NCBI RefSeq assembly: GCF_001456955.1
Contig: NZ_KQ758467.1
Span: 356,672 to 420,671 of the forward strand
Origin: Microbacterium enclense
Lineage (GTDB): Bacteria > Actinomycetota > Actinomycetes > Actinomycetales > Microbacteriaceae
DNA: 64,000 nt
Reading direction: 5' to 3'
Below are positions 20,848 through 30,491 of this stretch, in pieces. The position numbers and the translations under genes are program-made. The notes under the pieces are model-generated. The model did no database searches. It was not told where the DNA came from and saw only the letters and a program-made list of their open reading frames with translations. How positions within the stretch are numbered: the first letter of the stretch is position 1; the number at the start of each line of letters is the position of its first letter.

Positions 20848-20853
20848 ACCCTA
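20848..20853 (-). promoter_or_regulatory. Putative -10 box, leaderless start of the lipoprotein gene
   Basis: TAGGGT on the minus strand ends 6 nt before the ATG at 20841. Confidence 0.5.
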
Positions 20854-20924
20854 AGCCGAGGTTCCGACACGGTCGAGACGCACTTCCGTCGGCACGCCTG
20901 CGCGTCTCGTCGCCACCGGCGGGT

Positions 20925-20930
20925 TAGCCT
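20925..20930 (+). promoter_or_regulatory. Putative -10 box upstream of the membrane protein gene at 20961
   Basis: TAGCCT about 30 nt before the ATG, which also has GAGGAG as a ribosome-binding site, so this one would give a short leader. Confidence 0.4.
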
Positions 20931-20960
20931 TGCGCGGCAATCACCGCGTGAGGAGACCCC

Positions 20961-22052
20961 ATGAGCGACAACACGTCGGGCGGCGACCGCGTCGTTACGC
21001 CCAAGGACTCGTACGGCGACCCCGTCGCCGAACCGACCGACAACGCGCACGACGTCGTCGGCCGAGCCCACGAGGGACTCGCCGACGCCGAGGCCGCGCG
21101 TCGCGACGCCGTCGACCCGCGCGCCGCCGAGGCCGCGTGGGACGAACGCGAGCAGCACGAGCACCACGAGGCCGCGGCCGTCGCCGACCGTCGGGAGCAC
21201 CCGGCGCCCGTCGTGCACGACGCGTCGCCCGTCGCGCCGCAGACCGCGCCGGCCGCCGCACCCGCCTCGTCCGTCGACCTCGACGACGAGGACGCCCGCT
21301 GGGCCGCCTACGCCGCCTCCGCCGAGCCGGAGCAGCAGACGACCGCGTACGCGCGCCACGACGACGACACCCGCACGAGTGCGTCGCCCGCCGCGGAGAC
21401 CGCCGTCGTCGCCGGATCGGGTGCCGCCGCCGCCGGTGCCGCCGCACCCGTCTCCGAGGAACCGACGCGCGCCTACGGTGGACCGCAGCCGATCTTCGTG
21501 CAGGCGCCCGAGGCGCCCCGCCCCCGCGGCAACCGCGGCGCGGCTGGCGCCATCGGACTGCTGGCGGCGCTGTCCTTCGCCGTGCTGTATCTCGCCGCGA
21601 CCCTCGGTCTGCGCCTGCTCACCGACGGGCTGCAGGTTTCCGAGCTGGGTTCTGCGGCGCTGTCCGCCCTGACCACGTGGGAGCTGTGGGTGCCCACCGC
21701 CGCCTTCTACGTCGGCTTCTGGTTCCTGGGTGCACTGATCAACCGCGGTCGCTGGGGGCACTGGGTCGTCTGGGGTCTCGTGGTCGGCGTGGTGGCCTGG
21801 GTGGGGTACCTGCTCGGCGTGCTCCTGGCCGCCCCGTTCTGGATGGTCACGGCGCGCCAGTCGGTCGAGCTGCTGCAGGACAACGTGCTCGCACCTCTCG
21901 CGATCGTCGCCTTCGTGCTCGGCCGCGAGCTGACGATCTGGTTCGGTGCGTGGGTGGCGGCGCGCGGCCGCCGCGTGACCGAGCTCAACGCCGAGGCGCA
22001 GCGCGAGTACGAGCGCACGCTCGAAGCGGGCCCCCAGCTCTCGCAGCGCTGA
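20961..22052 (+). CDS. Polytopic membrane protein with long acidic N-terminal tail, unknown function
   Basis: 363 aa. Residues 1 to about 190 are hydrophilic, Ala/Asp/Glu/His-rich and probably disordered. Residues about 190-340 hold four hydrophobic helices (for example GAIGLLAALSFAVLYLAATLGL and WVVWGLVVGVVAWVGYLLGVL), followed by a short charged C-terminal tail. No family was recognised. ATG at 20961 with GAGGAG upstream. The next membrane protein gene starts 10 nt after its stop, so the two are probably co-transcribed and may act together. Confidence 0.8.
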   Translation: MSDNTSGGDRVVTPKDSYGDPVAEPTDNAHDVVGRAHEGLADAEAARRDAVDPRAAEAAWDEREQHEHHEAAAVADRREHPAPVVHDASPVAPQTAPAAAPASSVDLDDEDARWAAYAASAEPEQQTTAYARHDDDTRTSASPAAETAVVAGSGAAAAGAAAPVSEEPTRAYGGPQPIFVQAPEAPRPRGNRGAAGAIGLLAALSFAVLYLAATLGLRLLTDGLQVSELGSAALSALTTWELWVPTAAFYVGFWFLGALINRGRWGHWVVWGLVVGVVAWVGYLLGVLLAAPFWMVTARQSVELLQDNVLAPLAIVAFVLGRELTIWFGAWVAARGRRVTELNAEAQREYERTLEAGPQLSQR

Positions 22053-22062
22053 GACGGATGCC

Positions 22063-22554
22063 ATGACGAACGAGCCGCGACCGGCGGGGGTGACCCCGCC
22101 GGTCGCGGTCGTTTTCGCCTCCGTCGTCTTCATCGCCCTGTCGATCGCCGCCCTCGGGGTGGTGAGCCTGGTGCTGGACGCCGACGTGATCCCGGTCCGC
22201 GGGCTCGGTGCCGTGCCCGGCGTGGTCGGTCAGCTGGTGGCCCTCGCCTCCTTCGCCGGGCAGCTGTTCTGGGGCCTCCGGGCCGACCCGCCGAGCTACC
22301 TCACCGCGGTCCCGTGCGCGATCGCGGCCTACGTGGGCGAGGTCGGGGGAGTGGTGGTCGGCGCCCTCGTGAGCGGTGCCGATCCAGCCCGCGGCGCCGC
22401 CGCGGCGGGCAGCGTCGCCCTGGGGTTCGCCGGCCCCGTGGTGGCAGCGGTGGGACTCGTCGCCGGGCTGTTCGGCATCCTTCTCGTCCGTTCGCGCACG
22501 AGCGGCCCACGCTGGGGGTGGGAGGACGACGACGAGGGGGATCGCGCGGCCTGA
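22063..22554 (+). CDS. Small four-helix membrane protein, unknown function
   Basis: 163 aa with about four hydrophobic helices (VAVVFASVVFIALSIAALGV; VVGQLVALASFAGQLFWGL; two more) and an acidic C-terminus. It starts 10 nt after the preceding membrane protein gene without an evident Shine-Dalgarno sequence. The heptamer GGATGCC sits immediately before the ATG. No conserved domain was recognised. Confidence 0.75.
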   Translation: MTNEPRPAGVTPPVAVVFASVVFIALSIAALGVVSLVLDADVIPVRGLGAVPGVVGQLVALASFAGQLFWGLRADPPSYLTAVPCAIAAYVGEVGGVVVGALVSGADPARGAAAAGSVALGFAGPVVAAVGLVAGLFGILLVRSRTSGPRWGWEDDDEGDRAA

Positions 22555-22599
22555 CGCGCGGGGAGCCGTGGCATCCGCTCTTTCCCGGGCGTGTCGGGC

Positions 22600-22605
22600 T
22601 AGCGT
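22600..22605 (+). promoter_or_regulatory. Putative -10 box, leaderless start of the gene at 22612
   Basis: TAGCGT ends exactly 6 nt before the GTG at 22612. Confidence 0.5.
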
Positions 22606-22611
22606 AGAGCC

Positions 22612-23274
22612 GTGGAGCGGTCGCTCGAGAGCCAGGTCGGTCAGGCGGTGGACGCCTGGCTGCGTTGGCTGCCCCGATGGGAACCGGCGAACCATCGCGG
22701 TCGCGTCGCTCCCTGTCGACGGTGCTTCGGCTCTCCGGTGCTCTCGGCCGCCGGTCTGGGCGCCGACGTCCCGCACGGCGTCCAGCACGGACTGTCCACG
22801 CGTGTGAAGGGCATCGTCGACCACGCCGTCGCCGACTACACCTCCCGCAACCTCCCGATGCTCCAGGCCGAGCTCGATCAGCAGGCCGAGCGCAATCGGC
22901 GGCGTTCCTATCGCCCGGCCGAGGGCCTCGAGCCCGAGTTCGAGGGGATGCCGCTCGACCCCGATCCGGAGCCCGGTTCACCGTTCCTGTTCACCCTGTC
23001 GGGCCTGGCCGCCGAAGAAGACGCGGCCATTCCGGCCCTTCCCCCGCTGTCGGATGCCGCGAAGGCGGCGTTGCGACAGGAGGTGGGCCTGGCAGACGAC
23101 TACGCGAACATGATCGGCCGCGAGGTGTGTTCGATCCTGCTCCACCACCGCCTCCGGATCCAGGCGGCGGTCGCGGAGTACGTCGAACCGCAGATCGCCG
23201 CTCTGCTCGACGACCTCACGCGGTCCCTGGACGCGCCCTTCGATCCGCGGGAGTCCGAGCCCCCGGCATCCTGA
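22612..23274 (+). CDS. Unrecognised soluble protein with an N-terminal CxxC
   Basis: 220 aa, no signal peptide or membrane helix. A Trp-rich N-terminus (AWLRWLPRWEP) is followed by Cys35-x-x-Cys38. The remainder is acidic and helical, with a Pro/Asp/Glu-rich stretch at about 100-125 and a long C-terminal helix. I do not recognise a family. GTG start with a leaderless-type TAGCGT 6 nt upstream. It lies between a membrane-protein pair and the kinase operon; its stop is about 100 nt before the kinase start, so it has its own promoter and may or may not belong to the kinase system. Confidence 0.7.
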   Translation: MERSLESQVGQAVDAWLRWLPRWEPANHRGRVAPCRRCFGSPVLSAAGLGADVPHGVQHGLSTRVKGIVDHAVADYTSRNLPMLQAELDQQAERNRRRSYRPAEGLEPEFEGMPLDPDPEPGSPFLFTLSGLAAEEDAAIPALPPLSDAAKAALRQEVGLADDYANMIGREVCSILLHHRLRIQAAVAEYVEPQIAALLDDLTRSLDAPFDPRESEPPAS

Positions 23275-23316
23275 GCCGCCTGTGCACGGACGGCCGGTGC
23301 GACCAGTCGACTTTGT

Positions 23317-23322
23317 TAGCAT
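23317..23322 (+). promoter_or_regulatory. Putative -10 box of the kinase operon
   Basis: TAGCAT about 50 nt before the kinase ATG. No convincing -35 at 17 nt. It is the only promoter-like signal I can place ahead of the long co-directional cluster. Confidence 0.35.
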
Positions 23323-23371
23323 CGTCGGGTCGTTCGCCAGGGTCGCGGACGGATCTTTCGGAGGGAGCTCG

Positions 23372-24508
23372 ATGCCGCAGCGGCTTCCCTCGTCGCCGCC
23401 CATCCTGCCCGGGCTCGCGTACATCCGTCCCCTGGGCTCGGGTGGCTTCGCCGACGTCTTCCTCTACGGCCAGGACATGCCGCGCCGTGACGTGGCGGTG
23501 AAGGTGCTGCCGAGCGACGTGCGCGACGCCGATCTGCTGCGCATGTTCAACGCCGAGGCCGACGTGCTGGCCCACCTGTCGGCCCATCCCTCGATCGTCA
23601 CGGTGTACCAGGCGGGGATCTCGGCCGACGGCCGGCCCTACATCGTGATGGAGTACTGCCCGGGCTCGCTGGCTCAGCGCTTCCGCGTCGAGCGGATGCC
23701 CGTGGCGGAAGTGCTGTCGATCGGCGTGCGCATGGCGGGCGCTCTCGAATCGGCGCACCACGCCGGCCTCATCCATCGCGACGTCAAACCCAGCAACATC
23801 CTCGTCACGACCTTCGGTGCGCCCGTCCTCGCCGACTTCGGCATCTCATCGTCGCTCGTGCGGCAGAGCGCCGACGAGATGATGGCGATGTCCGTGCCGT
23901 GGAGCGCGCCCGAGGTCATCGCCGAGCAGACCGCGGGCACCGTCGCGAGCGAGGTCTGGAGCCTCGGGGCGACCGTGTACTCGTTGCTCGCCGGGCACAG
24001 TCCGTTCGAACGACGCGAGAAGGGTCAGAACTCGCGCGAACAGCTGAGTCGGCGCATCGCGCGCGCCTCCTACACCGACATTCCCCGAGCCGACGTGCCC
24101 GCCGCCCTGCAGCGCGTGCTCGCGCGGGCGATGTCGCGCAACCCCGCCGATCGGTATCCTCACGCCCGGGAGTTCGGTGAGGCGCTGCAGACGGTGCAGG
24201 CCGAGATGGGTCTCCCCGCGACGCCGCTCGAGGTGCCCGCCGCCGAGTGGGCTCCCGCGGCACGGACCGTCGACTTCGCCGACGGGACGCTGCGCGGCCC
24301 GGCCCGCTCGCACGTCGAGCGCGACGGCGCCCGCAAGCACCGCGCGTCGGCCGGCGTCGCCGGCTACGCCCGCGACGAGGACACCGACATCGCCGCTCCC
24401 GCCTCGCCGACGGTCCATCCTCTGCCGTGGGTGCTCGCCGGGGCGACGACCGTGACGGCGGGGGCCGTGGTGGTGGCCGCGCTCTACGCCACGGGTGTGC
24501 TCCGATGA
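23372..24508 (+). CDS. Membrane-anchored Ser/Thr protein kinase
   Basis: 378 aa, Hanks-type kinase with all catalytic elements: glycine loop GSGGFADV (22-29), Lys44 in VAVKVL, catalytic loop HRDVKPSN with Asp137, DFG Asp155, and the APE-like SAPEV. A hydrophilic linker leads to one membrane helix at about 350-375 and only a few residues outside, so there is no PASTA or other sensor domain of its own. The outer sensing function may be supplied by the large secreted protein encoded next, whose ATG overlaps this stop (ATGA). ATG at 23372 with GGAGGG 7 nt upstream. Confidence 0.93.
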   Translation: MPQRLPSSPPILPGLAYIRPLGSGGFADVFLYGQDMPRRDVAVKVLPSDVRDADLLRMFNAEADVLAHLSAHPSIVTVYQAGISADGRPYIVMEYCPGSLAQRFRVERMPVAEVLSIGVRMAGALESAHHAGLIHRDVKPSNILVTTFGAPVLADFGISSSLVRQSADEMMAMSVPWSAPEVIAEQTAGTVASEVWSLGATVYSLLAGHSPFERREKGQNSREQLSRRIARASYTDIPRADVPAALQRVLARAMSRNPADRYPHAREFGEALQTVQAEMGLPATPLEVPAAEWAPAARTVDFADGTLRGPARSHVERDGARKHRASAGVAGYARDEDTDIAAPASPTVHPLPWVLAGATTVTAGAVVVAALYATGVLR

Positions 24509-27500
24509 AGCGCACGACGCTCGCGGGTCTCAGCGCCGCGCTCGTCTCGGCCGCTCTGGTCGTGACGGCGAGCATCGTGTGGCCGGGACTCGACGCGCAA
24601 GAGACGCCCGAGGTCGACACCTCGGTTTGGGCCCTGCAGACGGGCGATGGCCAGCGGTACGCCCGCGTCAACACCGCCGTCGGCGAGCTCGACACCGTTC
24701 GCACCGCGGGCAACCCCAGCCAGGTGGCGCAGGCCGGTGACGGCGCCTATCTCTTCACCGACAGTTTCAGCAAGCTCACGCGGATCGACGAGGCGCGCCC
24801 CATCGACCTGCAGGAGGAGCAGCTCCAGGCCGCCCCCGCCACGCCCGCGGGGACAACGTCGGTCGTCACCGCGGGCGACTACGTCGTCTACCGGACGGAT
24901 GCCGGCACGCTGTTCACCGGACGCCTGAGCCGCGCCGGACAGACCGGTGTCGAACTCGATCCCTTCGGCGCGGCCGGCGACGACGACGCGGCCGCCTATA
25001 CGGCGGACGCCGTGGCGCTCGATGACCGAGGCATGCTGTTCGCCTACTCCTCGTCCGACGCGTCGGTCATCCGGTACGACGTCGAGTCCGACGAGCTCCG
25101 CGGGCGCGACGCCCTCGACGCCGATCTCGCCGCACCGGTGCTGTCGGCCGCCGGCGACGACTGGGTGCTCCTCGACTCCGACGCCGGCCGCGTGTGGGTG
25201 CGCGGCGACGACCCCGTCGACATCGACACCGGAGATCAGGTCGTCGTGGGCGACGCCGATCCCGACGCCCGCGCCGTGTACGTCGCCGACGACCAGGCGT
25301 TGTGGACGATTCCCACCGACGGTTCCGAGCCGCGTCGCGAGATGGGGGGCGGGGGGAACGTGCTGGGTCAGCCCGCCCGGCCCGTGTGGCATCAGGGCAT
25401 CGCCTACGCCGCGTGGCTCCTCCCGGGTGACTCCCGCGGAACGCTGTGGAGGTCCGACCAGGGTGAGACCGGGCTCGACTACGGCGGCGCGACCATGCCC
25501 GACCAGCGTCGTCCGGTGTTCGTCGCGACCGACCACGCGATCATTCTGAACGAGACGCGGACGGGATGGGTGTGGACCGTGCCCGACGGCGCGCTCGTCG
25601 CCTCGAGCCAGAACTGGTCGCTCGACGACCGCACCGAACAGACGACGGTGCAGAGCGAGGAGCAGCTGAGCGTCGTCCTCGACCCCAAGCCGCCGATCGC
25701 CGAGCCCGACGCGTTCGGCGTCCGCGCGGGCCGCCTCGTCACGCTGCCCGTGCTGCTCAACGATCACGACCCCAACGAAGACGTGCTGAGCATCGTCGGC
25801 GAGAGCGTGACGGGACTCGACCCCGGTTTCGGAACGCTCACGCTCACCGACTCCGGCCAGCGGCTCGCCGTGCGGGTGTCACCGGATGCCACGGGGAGCG
25901 CGACGTTCTCGTACGCCGTGACCGACGGCACGACCGCCGACGGGTTGACCTCCGCGCCCACCACCGTGACGCTCACGGTCTCACCCGGCGACGCCAACGC
26001 CGCGCCGGTGTGGTGCGGCGTCGACAACTGCCTGCAGCCGTGGCCCACCCCGGAGGTCGCGCGCGGGGGCACCGTGACGGTGCCGGTGCTGCCCGGATGG
26101 GTCGACCCCGACGGCGACCCCCTCCTGCTCCTCTCCGTCGAGAACCCGGGGGGCGTCGGGTCCGTGGCCGCCACACCTGGCGGCGACGTGGTCTACCAGC
26201 ACGCCGACGACGGATCCGGGGGAGAGCAGAGCATCCAGCTCGACGTCACGGTCGCCGACACACGGGGTGCGATCACCACCAAGCCCCTCGTGGTGCGCGT
26301 CGCGCCCGATCCCGGCCTCGCGGTGCAGTCGTTCGCCGTCGTCGACACGGTCGGGTCGTCGGTGTCGGTCGACGTCGGACCCCACGTGACCGGCACCGCC
26401 GGTGACATCTCGCTCGCTTCGGTGCGCGTCCTCGACGGTGCGGCCGCGACCGCGACGGTCGTCGGCGGCAGCACGGCCTTCGAGCTCACGGCCTCGCAAC
26501 CGGGCGTCTATCGCGTCGACTTCACCGTCGACGGCGGAGGCCGCGACGCGAACGCGACGGCGCGCATCACCCTGCTCCCGGCGGACGCCCCGGCGCAGCT
26601 TTCGACCTCGCCGGTCGTGGCCTTCGTCCGCCCGCAAGAGGATGCCACGCTCGACGTCTTCCGCGCGGTGTCCAATCCCACGGGTCGGGTGCTGCTGCTG
26701 AGCGATGTCACCCCCCAGGCCGAGGACGGCGCCTCGCTCACCGTCGACACCGTGGGGCAGAGCGACCTCCGAGTGTCGGGGAGCACCTCCGACGGCGCGG
26801 CGGGCCTCCTCGGCACGGTGTCCTACGCGGTGAGCGACGGAACCGATGACGAGGGCTCGCGTGTGACGGGCGAGGCGACGGTGTATCTGCTCCCGCCTGC
26901 CCCCGAGATCGCCCCCATCGCCGTCGACGACACCGTGACGGCGCGTGCGGGGGCGCAGATCGACATCCCCGTGCTCGACAACGACATCTCACCCGCGGGT
27001 GGGCGTCCCTCGCTCGATCCGTCCAGCATCCGCGCCACGCCGGCAGCCGACGGCCTCGCCTTCGCATCCGGGGGTGTGCTCCGCTATCTCGCCCCGACGA
27101 CGCCCGGCTCGTACGAGGTGACCTACCGCGTGTCCAGCACCGGCACGCCGTCGCTGTGGGACGAGGCGACGGTGCGCATCACGGTTCTCGCCGCCGACGC
27201 CAACCGCGCGCCGATCCCCGCCACGCTGGAGGGGCGTGTCCTGAGCGGCGGGACGACGTCGATCGACTTCGACGCGTTCGGCATCGACCCCGACGGCGAC
27301 GCGGTGGTCCTCGACCGCATCGTCGCGCAACCCGATCGCGGCACGGCATCCGTCTCGCCCGACGGATCGTCGATCCTGTACTCCTCCATCCCGGGCGACC
27401 GCGGTCAGGTGTCGTTCCGCTACCGCGTCTCCGATTCCGCCGGCGCGACGGGCGAAGGCACGGTGCGCATCGGGGTCCTGGATGCCGAGGCCAACCCCAG

Positions 27501-30435
27501 TCCGATCACCTTCACCGACTACGTGCAGGTGCAGGCGGGGGCGGATCGCACCGTCCGCGTCAGCCCGCTCGCCAACGACATCGACCCCACGCAGGGCCGA
27601 CTCTCGCTCACGGGTGTGCGGCCCGATCTGCCCGAGACGCTCATCGACGGCAGCGACAATCCCGAGTACGCGCGTCTCGACGGCTTCATCGACACCGTGT
27701 CCGACACCGCCGTCGTCCTCCGCGCCGGAGAGCAACCCGCGACCCTGTCGTTCTTGTACGACGTCTCGTCCGACTCCGGCAATACCGGGCGGGGGCTGAT
27801 CGTCGTCAAGGTCGTGCGCGAGAGCGTCCCCGACTATCCGGTCGTCACCGATACGGTGCTGACCGTCGAGAACCGCGACGATTTCTCCGCGGGCGTCGAC
27901 GTCATCGCCGGCAAGGCCAGGTGGTCGGGCGGAGACGTGAGCGCACTCGACGTGGCGCTGTGGGGCGATCCCGCCGACGTCCGGGTCGAGGGGCGCCGCA
28001 TCTCGGGCGAGCTGCCGACGACACGGCGGGTCATCCCCTTCGCCGTCACCGGGCGCGCGGGTGATGCCGACGTCACCACCTACGCGTTCCTCCGGGTGCC
28101 CGGCGACGACGACCTCAGCCTGTCCCTGCGTCCGAACGCGGCCCAACGCGTCGACGAGCTCGCGTCCGTCTCGTTCGACATGGCATCCCTCGTCGCCGTG
28201 CCCCGTCGCGCCACGCTCGAGGTGGGCACGGAGGTGAGCACCACGGGCGTCCGTCCCGCGGGTCGGTGCACGGTCGCCGGCTCCGTCGTGACCTACGACG
28301 CCGGCGAAGGGTCGCCCTGGACCGATGCCTGTCGCGTCCCCGTCCGGGTGGCGGGCAGCGAGGAGTGGACGGTGCTGTCGGTGCCCGTCGGTGTGGTGGC
28401 ACGCGATCCGCAACCGGAGCTGCGCCCGGGCGCCCTCACGGTCGGGCCCGGGGAGACGGCCACCTTCGACCTGCGCAACATGACCTCGTGGCAGCTCGGA
28501 CGCGAAGACGAGGCGGGGGTCCGTTACGCCCTGGAGTACTCCGGATCCGCGTTCGCCGTGTCGCTCGACGGGTCGACCGTGACGGTGACCGGGAACGACC
28601 GCGCCCTCCCCGGCGTCGAGAACGCCGCCGTCGTATCGATCACCAGTCACGCAGCGGTCGCCCCCGCTCGTCTCGTTCTGCGCGTCGGCAACGCGCCCTC
28701 GACGCTTCCGCAGGGCGGAACGACGTCGTCTCAGTGCTCGCAGGCGTCGGGATCGGGCTGCACGATCGACGTCGTCGGCGCCCCGGGCGAGGTCAACCCG
28801 CTGCCGCGGACCCCGCTCGAGGTCATCGCCGTGAACCCGACGGCCGCCTGCACGGGTGTGAGCTTCGCCGTCGCCTCGCCGACGAGTGTCGCGGCATCCT
28901 GGTCGGCGGACGCCCCCGGCGCGACCTGCACCGCGAGCGTCACGCTCCGCGACGCGCAGGGCCGTACGACGGCCTCCAGCCGCGACGCCCGCGTCGTCCT
29001 CGACCTGCTCGGCTACCCGCGGGGGCCCGCGAGTGTGCGGCAGACGGCATTCGCCGACGGGTCGCTGACCCTGCGCGTCGATCCGGGGGAGGCGGGCCGT
29101 GCCTACCCCGGTCTCTCCGGCTTCACCGTGCGCACGGGTGGACAGGTCGTCGGCCAGTGCAGTGCCGACGGATCCTGCCCTCCCATCTCGGCCCCCAACG
29201 GCGAGCAGCGCGAGTACGTCGTCACGGCCGTCAACGCCGTAGGGGAGTCGCGCGGTTCCGTCCGCACGACCGGCTGGGCGTATCGAGCGCCTGCGCAGCC
29301 GCGCGAGCTGGCCTTCAGCCCGGTCCGCACCGACGGCGCGGGTGGCGTCGCCGACCTGGTCATCAGGGGCGTCGACGGCGCCGAGACGGGCAGCCTCGAG
29401 ATATCCAGCCCCGTGGGCGACACCGTGCGCGTCGACGTGGGCCGCAACCAGGACGAGGTATCGGTGCGCCGATTCGTCGTCGGGTCGAACGATGCGACCG
29501 CCATCACCGTCCGCCCCTTCTCGCGCTTCACCTTGCCTCCGGGCCTGGGCGGAGCGTCGAACGGCAGCGAGCTCGTGGGTACCGCGCACGGCGTGGGCGT
29601 TGCTCAGAACCTCGCCCTGAACCTCACCTCGCGATCGACGGGCAACCAGCAGTCCACCGTCGTCGCCGACGGATCCGCTCAGCCGAACGGCACCGACGTC
29701 GAGCTCGCGTACGACATCTCCGAGGGGCGATCCCGGTGCCAGCCGGGGTCGGGATCGGCCCGCGAGGAGTTCCCGGGCCGCAACGACGGCGAGAGCTACG
29801 AGTACACCCTCTGCGTCGAGACGTTCTTCCGTGGGGAGTCCTTCGGCGTCGTGTCGGTGAAGCAGAGTCTCAACGTGGCGCAGGACGCCGCCGCCCCGAC
29901 GGGCTACACCTTCCGCGTCGACCCGCAGGCGCAGGTGAAGGGTGACACCGCACGGTGGTACATCGACCGCAGGATCGACACGGGGAGCGCCCCGCCGCGG
30001 AACAACGAGGTGAAGTACGAGAACTGGGACGGCGCAACCACCGTTTTCGACCGTGACCCGAACATCCTCGTGTACTTCGAGCACAAGGTGTGGAAGACGC
30101 AGTCCCAGCGCGGCAGGGTGGAGCCGGCCGCGGGGAGCGCCCCCTATCAGGTGCAGGCGAGTTGGAAGGTCGCGAACTGTGAGGCCGGCGGCGCGCTCCG
30201 TGCCGAAGGCACCTCGGCGGCGGACCGGGCGAACTTCGTCTTCACGTACGACGACGCGGTCTTCCGCGACAAGAACGGCGCCGCCCTGCCCAAGACGGAG
30301 GGCAACCCGGCCCTGGTCCCCGCCGGGGCGACCAGCGTGGAGAACATCGGCGTGAGCGTCGACTGGTCCAAACCGGGGTGGAATCTCGACAACGCCACCG
30401 CCGAGCTGTCCGGGGCCTGCAAGCCCGGCGCCTGA
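24505..30435 (+). CDS. Giant secreted protein with tandem cadherin/Ig-like domains
   Basis: 1976 aa. An N-terminal hydrophobic signal or anchor (residues about 5-28) is followed by a roughly 360-residue region of short beta-rich Asp-containing repeats that looks like a propeller. About ten domains of ~100 residues follow, from about 393 to 1395. Several carry Asp/Asn motifs typical of bacterial cadherin-like or Big-type domains (LLNDHDPNED, WVDPDGDP, LDNDISP, GIDPDGD, LANDIDP), consistent with calcium-linked rods. A fibronectin-III-like segment lies at about 1500-1595 and a Cys-containing C-terminal part ends in ACKPGA. There is no sorting signal or C-terminal membrane helix. Starts inside the kinase stop, so it is translationally coupled. 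Confidence 0.85.
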   Translation: MKRTTLAGLSAALVSAALVVTASIVWPGLDAQETPEVDTSVWALQTGDGQRYARVNTAVGELDTVRTAGNPSQVAQAGDGAYLFTDSFSKLTRIDEARPIDLQEEQLQAAPATPAGTTSVVTAGDYVVYRTDAGTLFTGRLSRAGQTGVELDPFGAAGDDDAAAYTADAVALDDRGMLFAYSSSDASVIRYDVESDELRGRDALDADLAAPVLSAAGDDWVLLDSDAGRVWVRGDDPVDIDTGDQVVVGDADPDARAVYVADDQALWTIPTDGSEPRREMGGGGNVLGQPARPVWHQGIAYAAWLLPGDSRGTLWRSDQGETGLDYGGATMPDQRRPVFVATDHAIILNETRTGWVWTVPDGALVASSQNWSLDDRTEQTTVQSEEQLSVVLDPKPPIAEPDAFGVRAGRLVTLPVLLNDHDPNEDVLSIVGESVTGLDPGFGTLTLTDSGQRLAVRVSPDATGSATFSYAVTDGTTADGLTSAPTTVTLTVSPGDANAAPVWCGVDNCLQPWPTPEVARGGTVTVPVLPGWVDPDGDPLLLLSVENPGGVGSVAATPGGDVVYQHADDGSGGEQSIQLDVTVADTRGAITTKPLVVRVAPDPGLAVQSFAVVDTVGSSVSVDVGPHVTGTAGDISLASVRVLDGAAATATVVGGSTAFELTASQPGVYRVDFTVDGGGRDANATARITLLPADAPAQLSTSPVVAFVRPQEDATLDVFRAVSNPTGRVLLLSDVTPQAEDGASLTVDTVGQSDLRVSGSTSDGAAGLLGTVSYAVSDGTDDEGSRVTGEATVYLLPPAPEIAPIAVDDTVTARAGAQIDIPVLDNDISPAGGRPSLDPSSIRATPAADGLAFASGGVLRYLAPTTPGSYEVTYRVSSTGTPSLWDEATVRITVLAADANRAPIPATLEGRVLSGGTTSIDFDAFGIDPDGDAVVLDRIVAQPDRGTASVSPDGSSILYSSIPGDRGQVSFRYRVSDSAGATGEGTVRIGVLDAEANPSPITFTDYVQVQAGADRTVRVSPLANDIDPTQGRLSLTGVRPDLPETLIDGSDNPEYARLDGFIDTVSDTAVVLRAGEQPATLSFLYDVSSDSGNTGRGLIVVKVVRESVPDYPVVTDTVLTVENRDDFSAGVDVIAGKARWSGGDVSALDVALWGDPADVRVEGRRISGELPTTRRVIPFAVTGRAGDADVTTYAFLRVPGDDDLSLSLRPNAAQRVDELASVSFDMASLVAVPRRATLEVGTEVSTTGVRPAGRCTVAGSVVTYDAGEGSPWTDACRVPVRVAGSEEWTVLSVPVGVVARDPQPELRPGALTVGPGETATFDLRNMTSWQLGREDEAGVRYALEYSGSAFAVSLDGSTVTVTGNDRALPGVENAAVVSITSHAAVAPARLVLRVGNAPSTLPQGGTTSSQCSQASGSGCTIDVVGAPGEVNPLPRTPLEVIAVNPTAACTGVSFAVASPTSVAASWSADAPGATCTASVTLRDAQGRTTASSRDARVVLDLLGYPRGPASVRQTAFADGSLTLRVDPGEAGRAYPGLSGFTVRTGGQVVGQCSADGSCPPISAPNGEQREYVVTAVNAVGESRGSVRTTGWAYRAPAQPRELAFSPVRTDGAGGVADLVIRGVDGAETGSLEISSPVGDTVRVDVGRNQDEVSVRRFVVGSNDATAITVRPFSRFTLPPGLGGASNGSELVGTAHGVGVAQNLALNLTSRSTGNQQSTVVADGSAQPNGTDVELAYDISEGRSRCQPGSGSAREEFPGRNDGESYEYTLCVETFFRGESFGVVSVKQSLNVAQDAAAPTGYTFRVDPQAQVKGDTARWYIDRRIDTGSAPPRNNEVKYENWDGATTVFDRDPNILVYFEHKVWKTQSQRGRVEPAAGSAPYQVQASWKVANCEAGGALRAEGTSAADRANFVFTYDDAVFRDKNGAALPKTEGNPALVPAGATSVENIGVSVDWSKPGWNLDNATAELSGACKPGA

Positions 30436-30491
30436 CGCCCCCATCCCCGCCGATCCGGCATCCGCGAACTCGAGCCCGAAAGAAGCACGAC

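Noticed and set aside
26989..30444. 1151-residue open frame antisense to the giant beta-domain gene
   Set aside because: Shadow frame; no start signal or recognisable domain.
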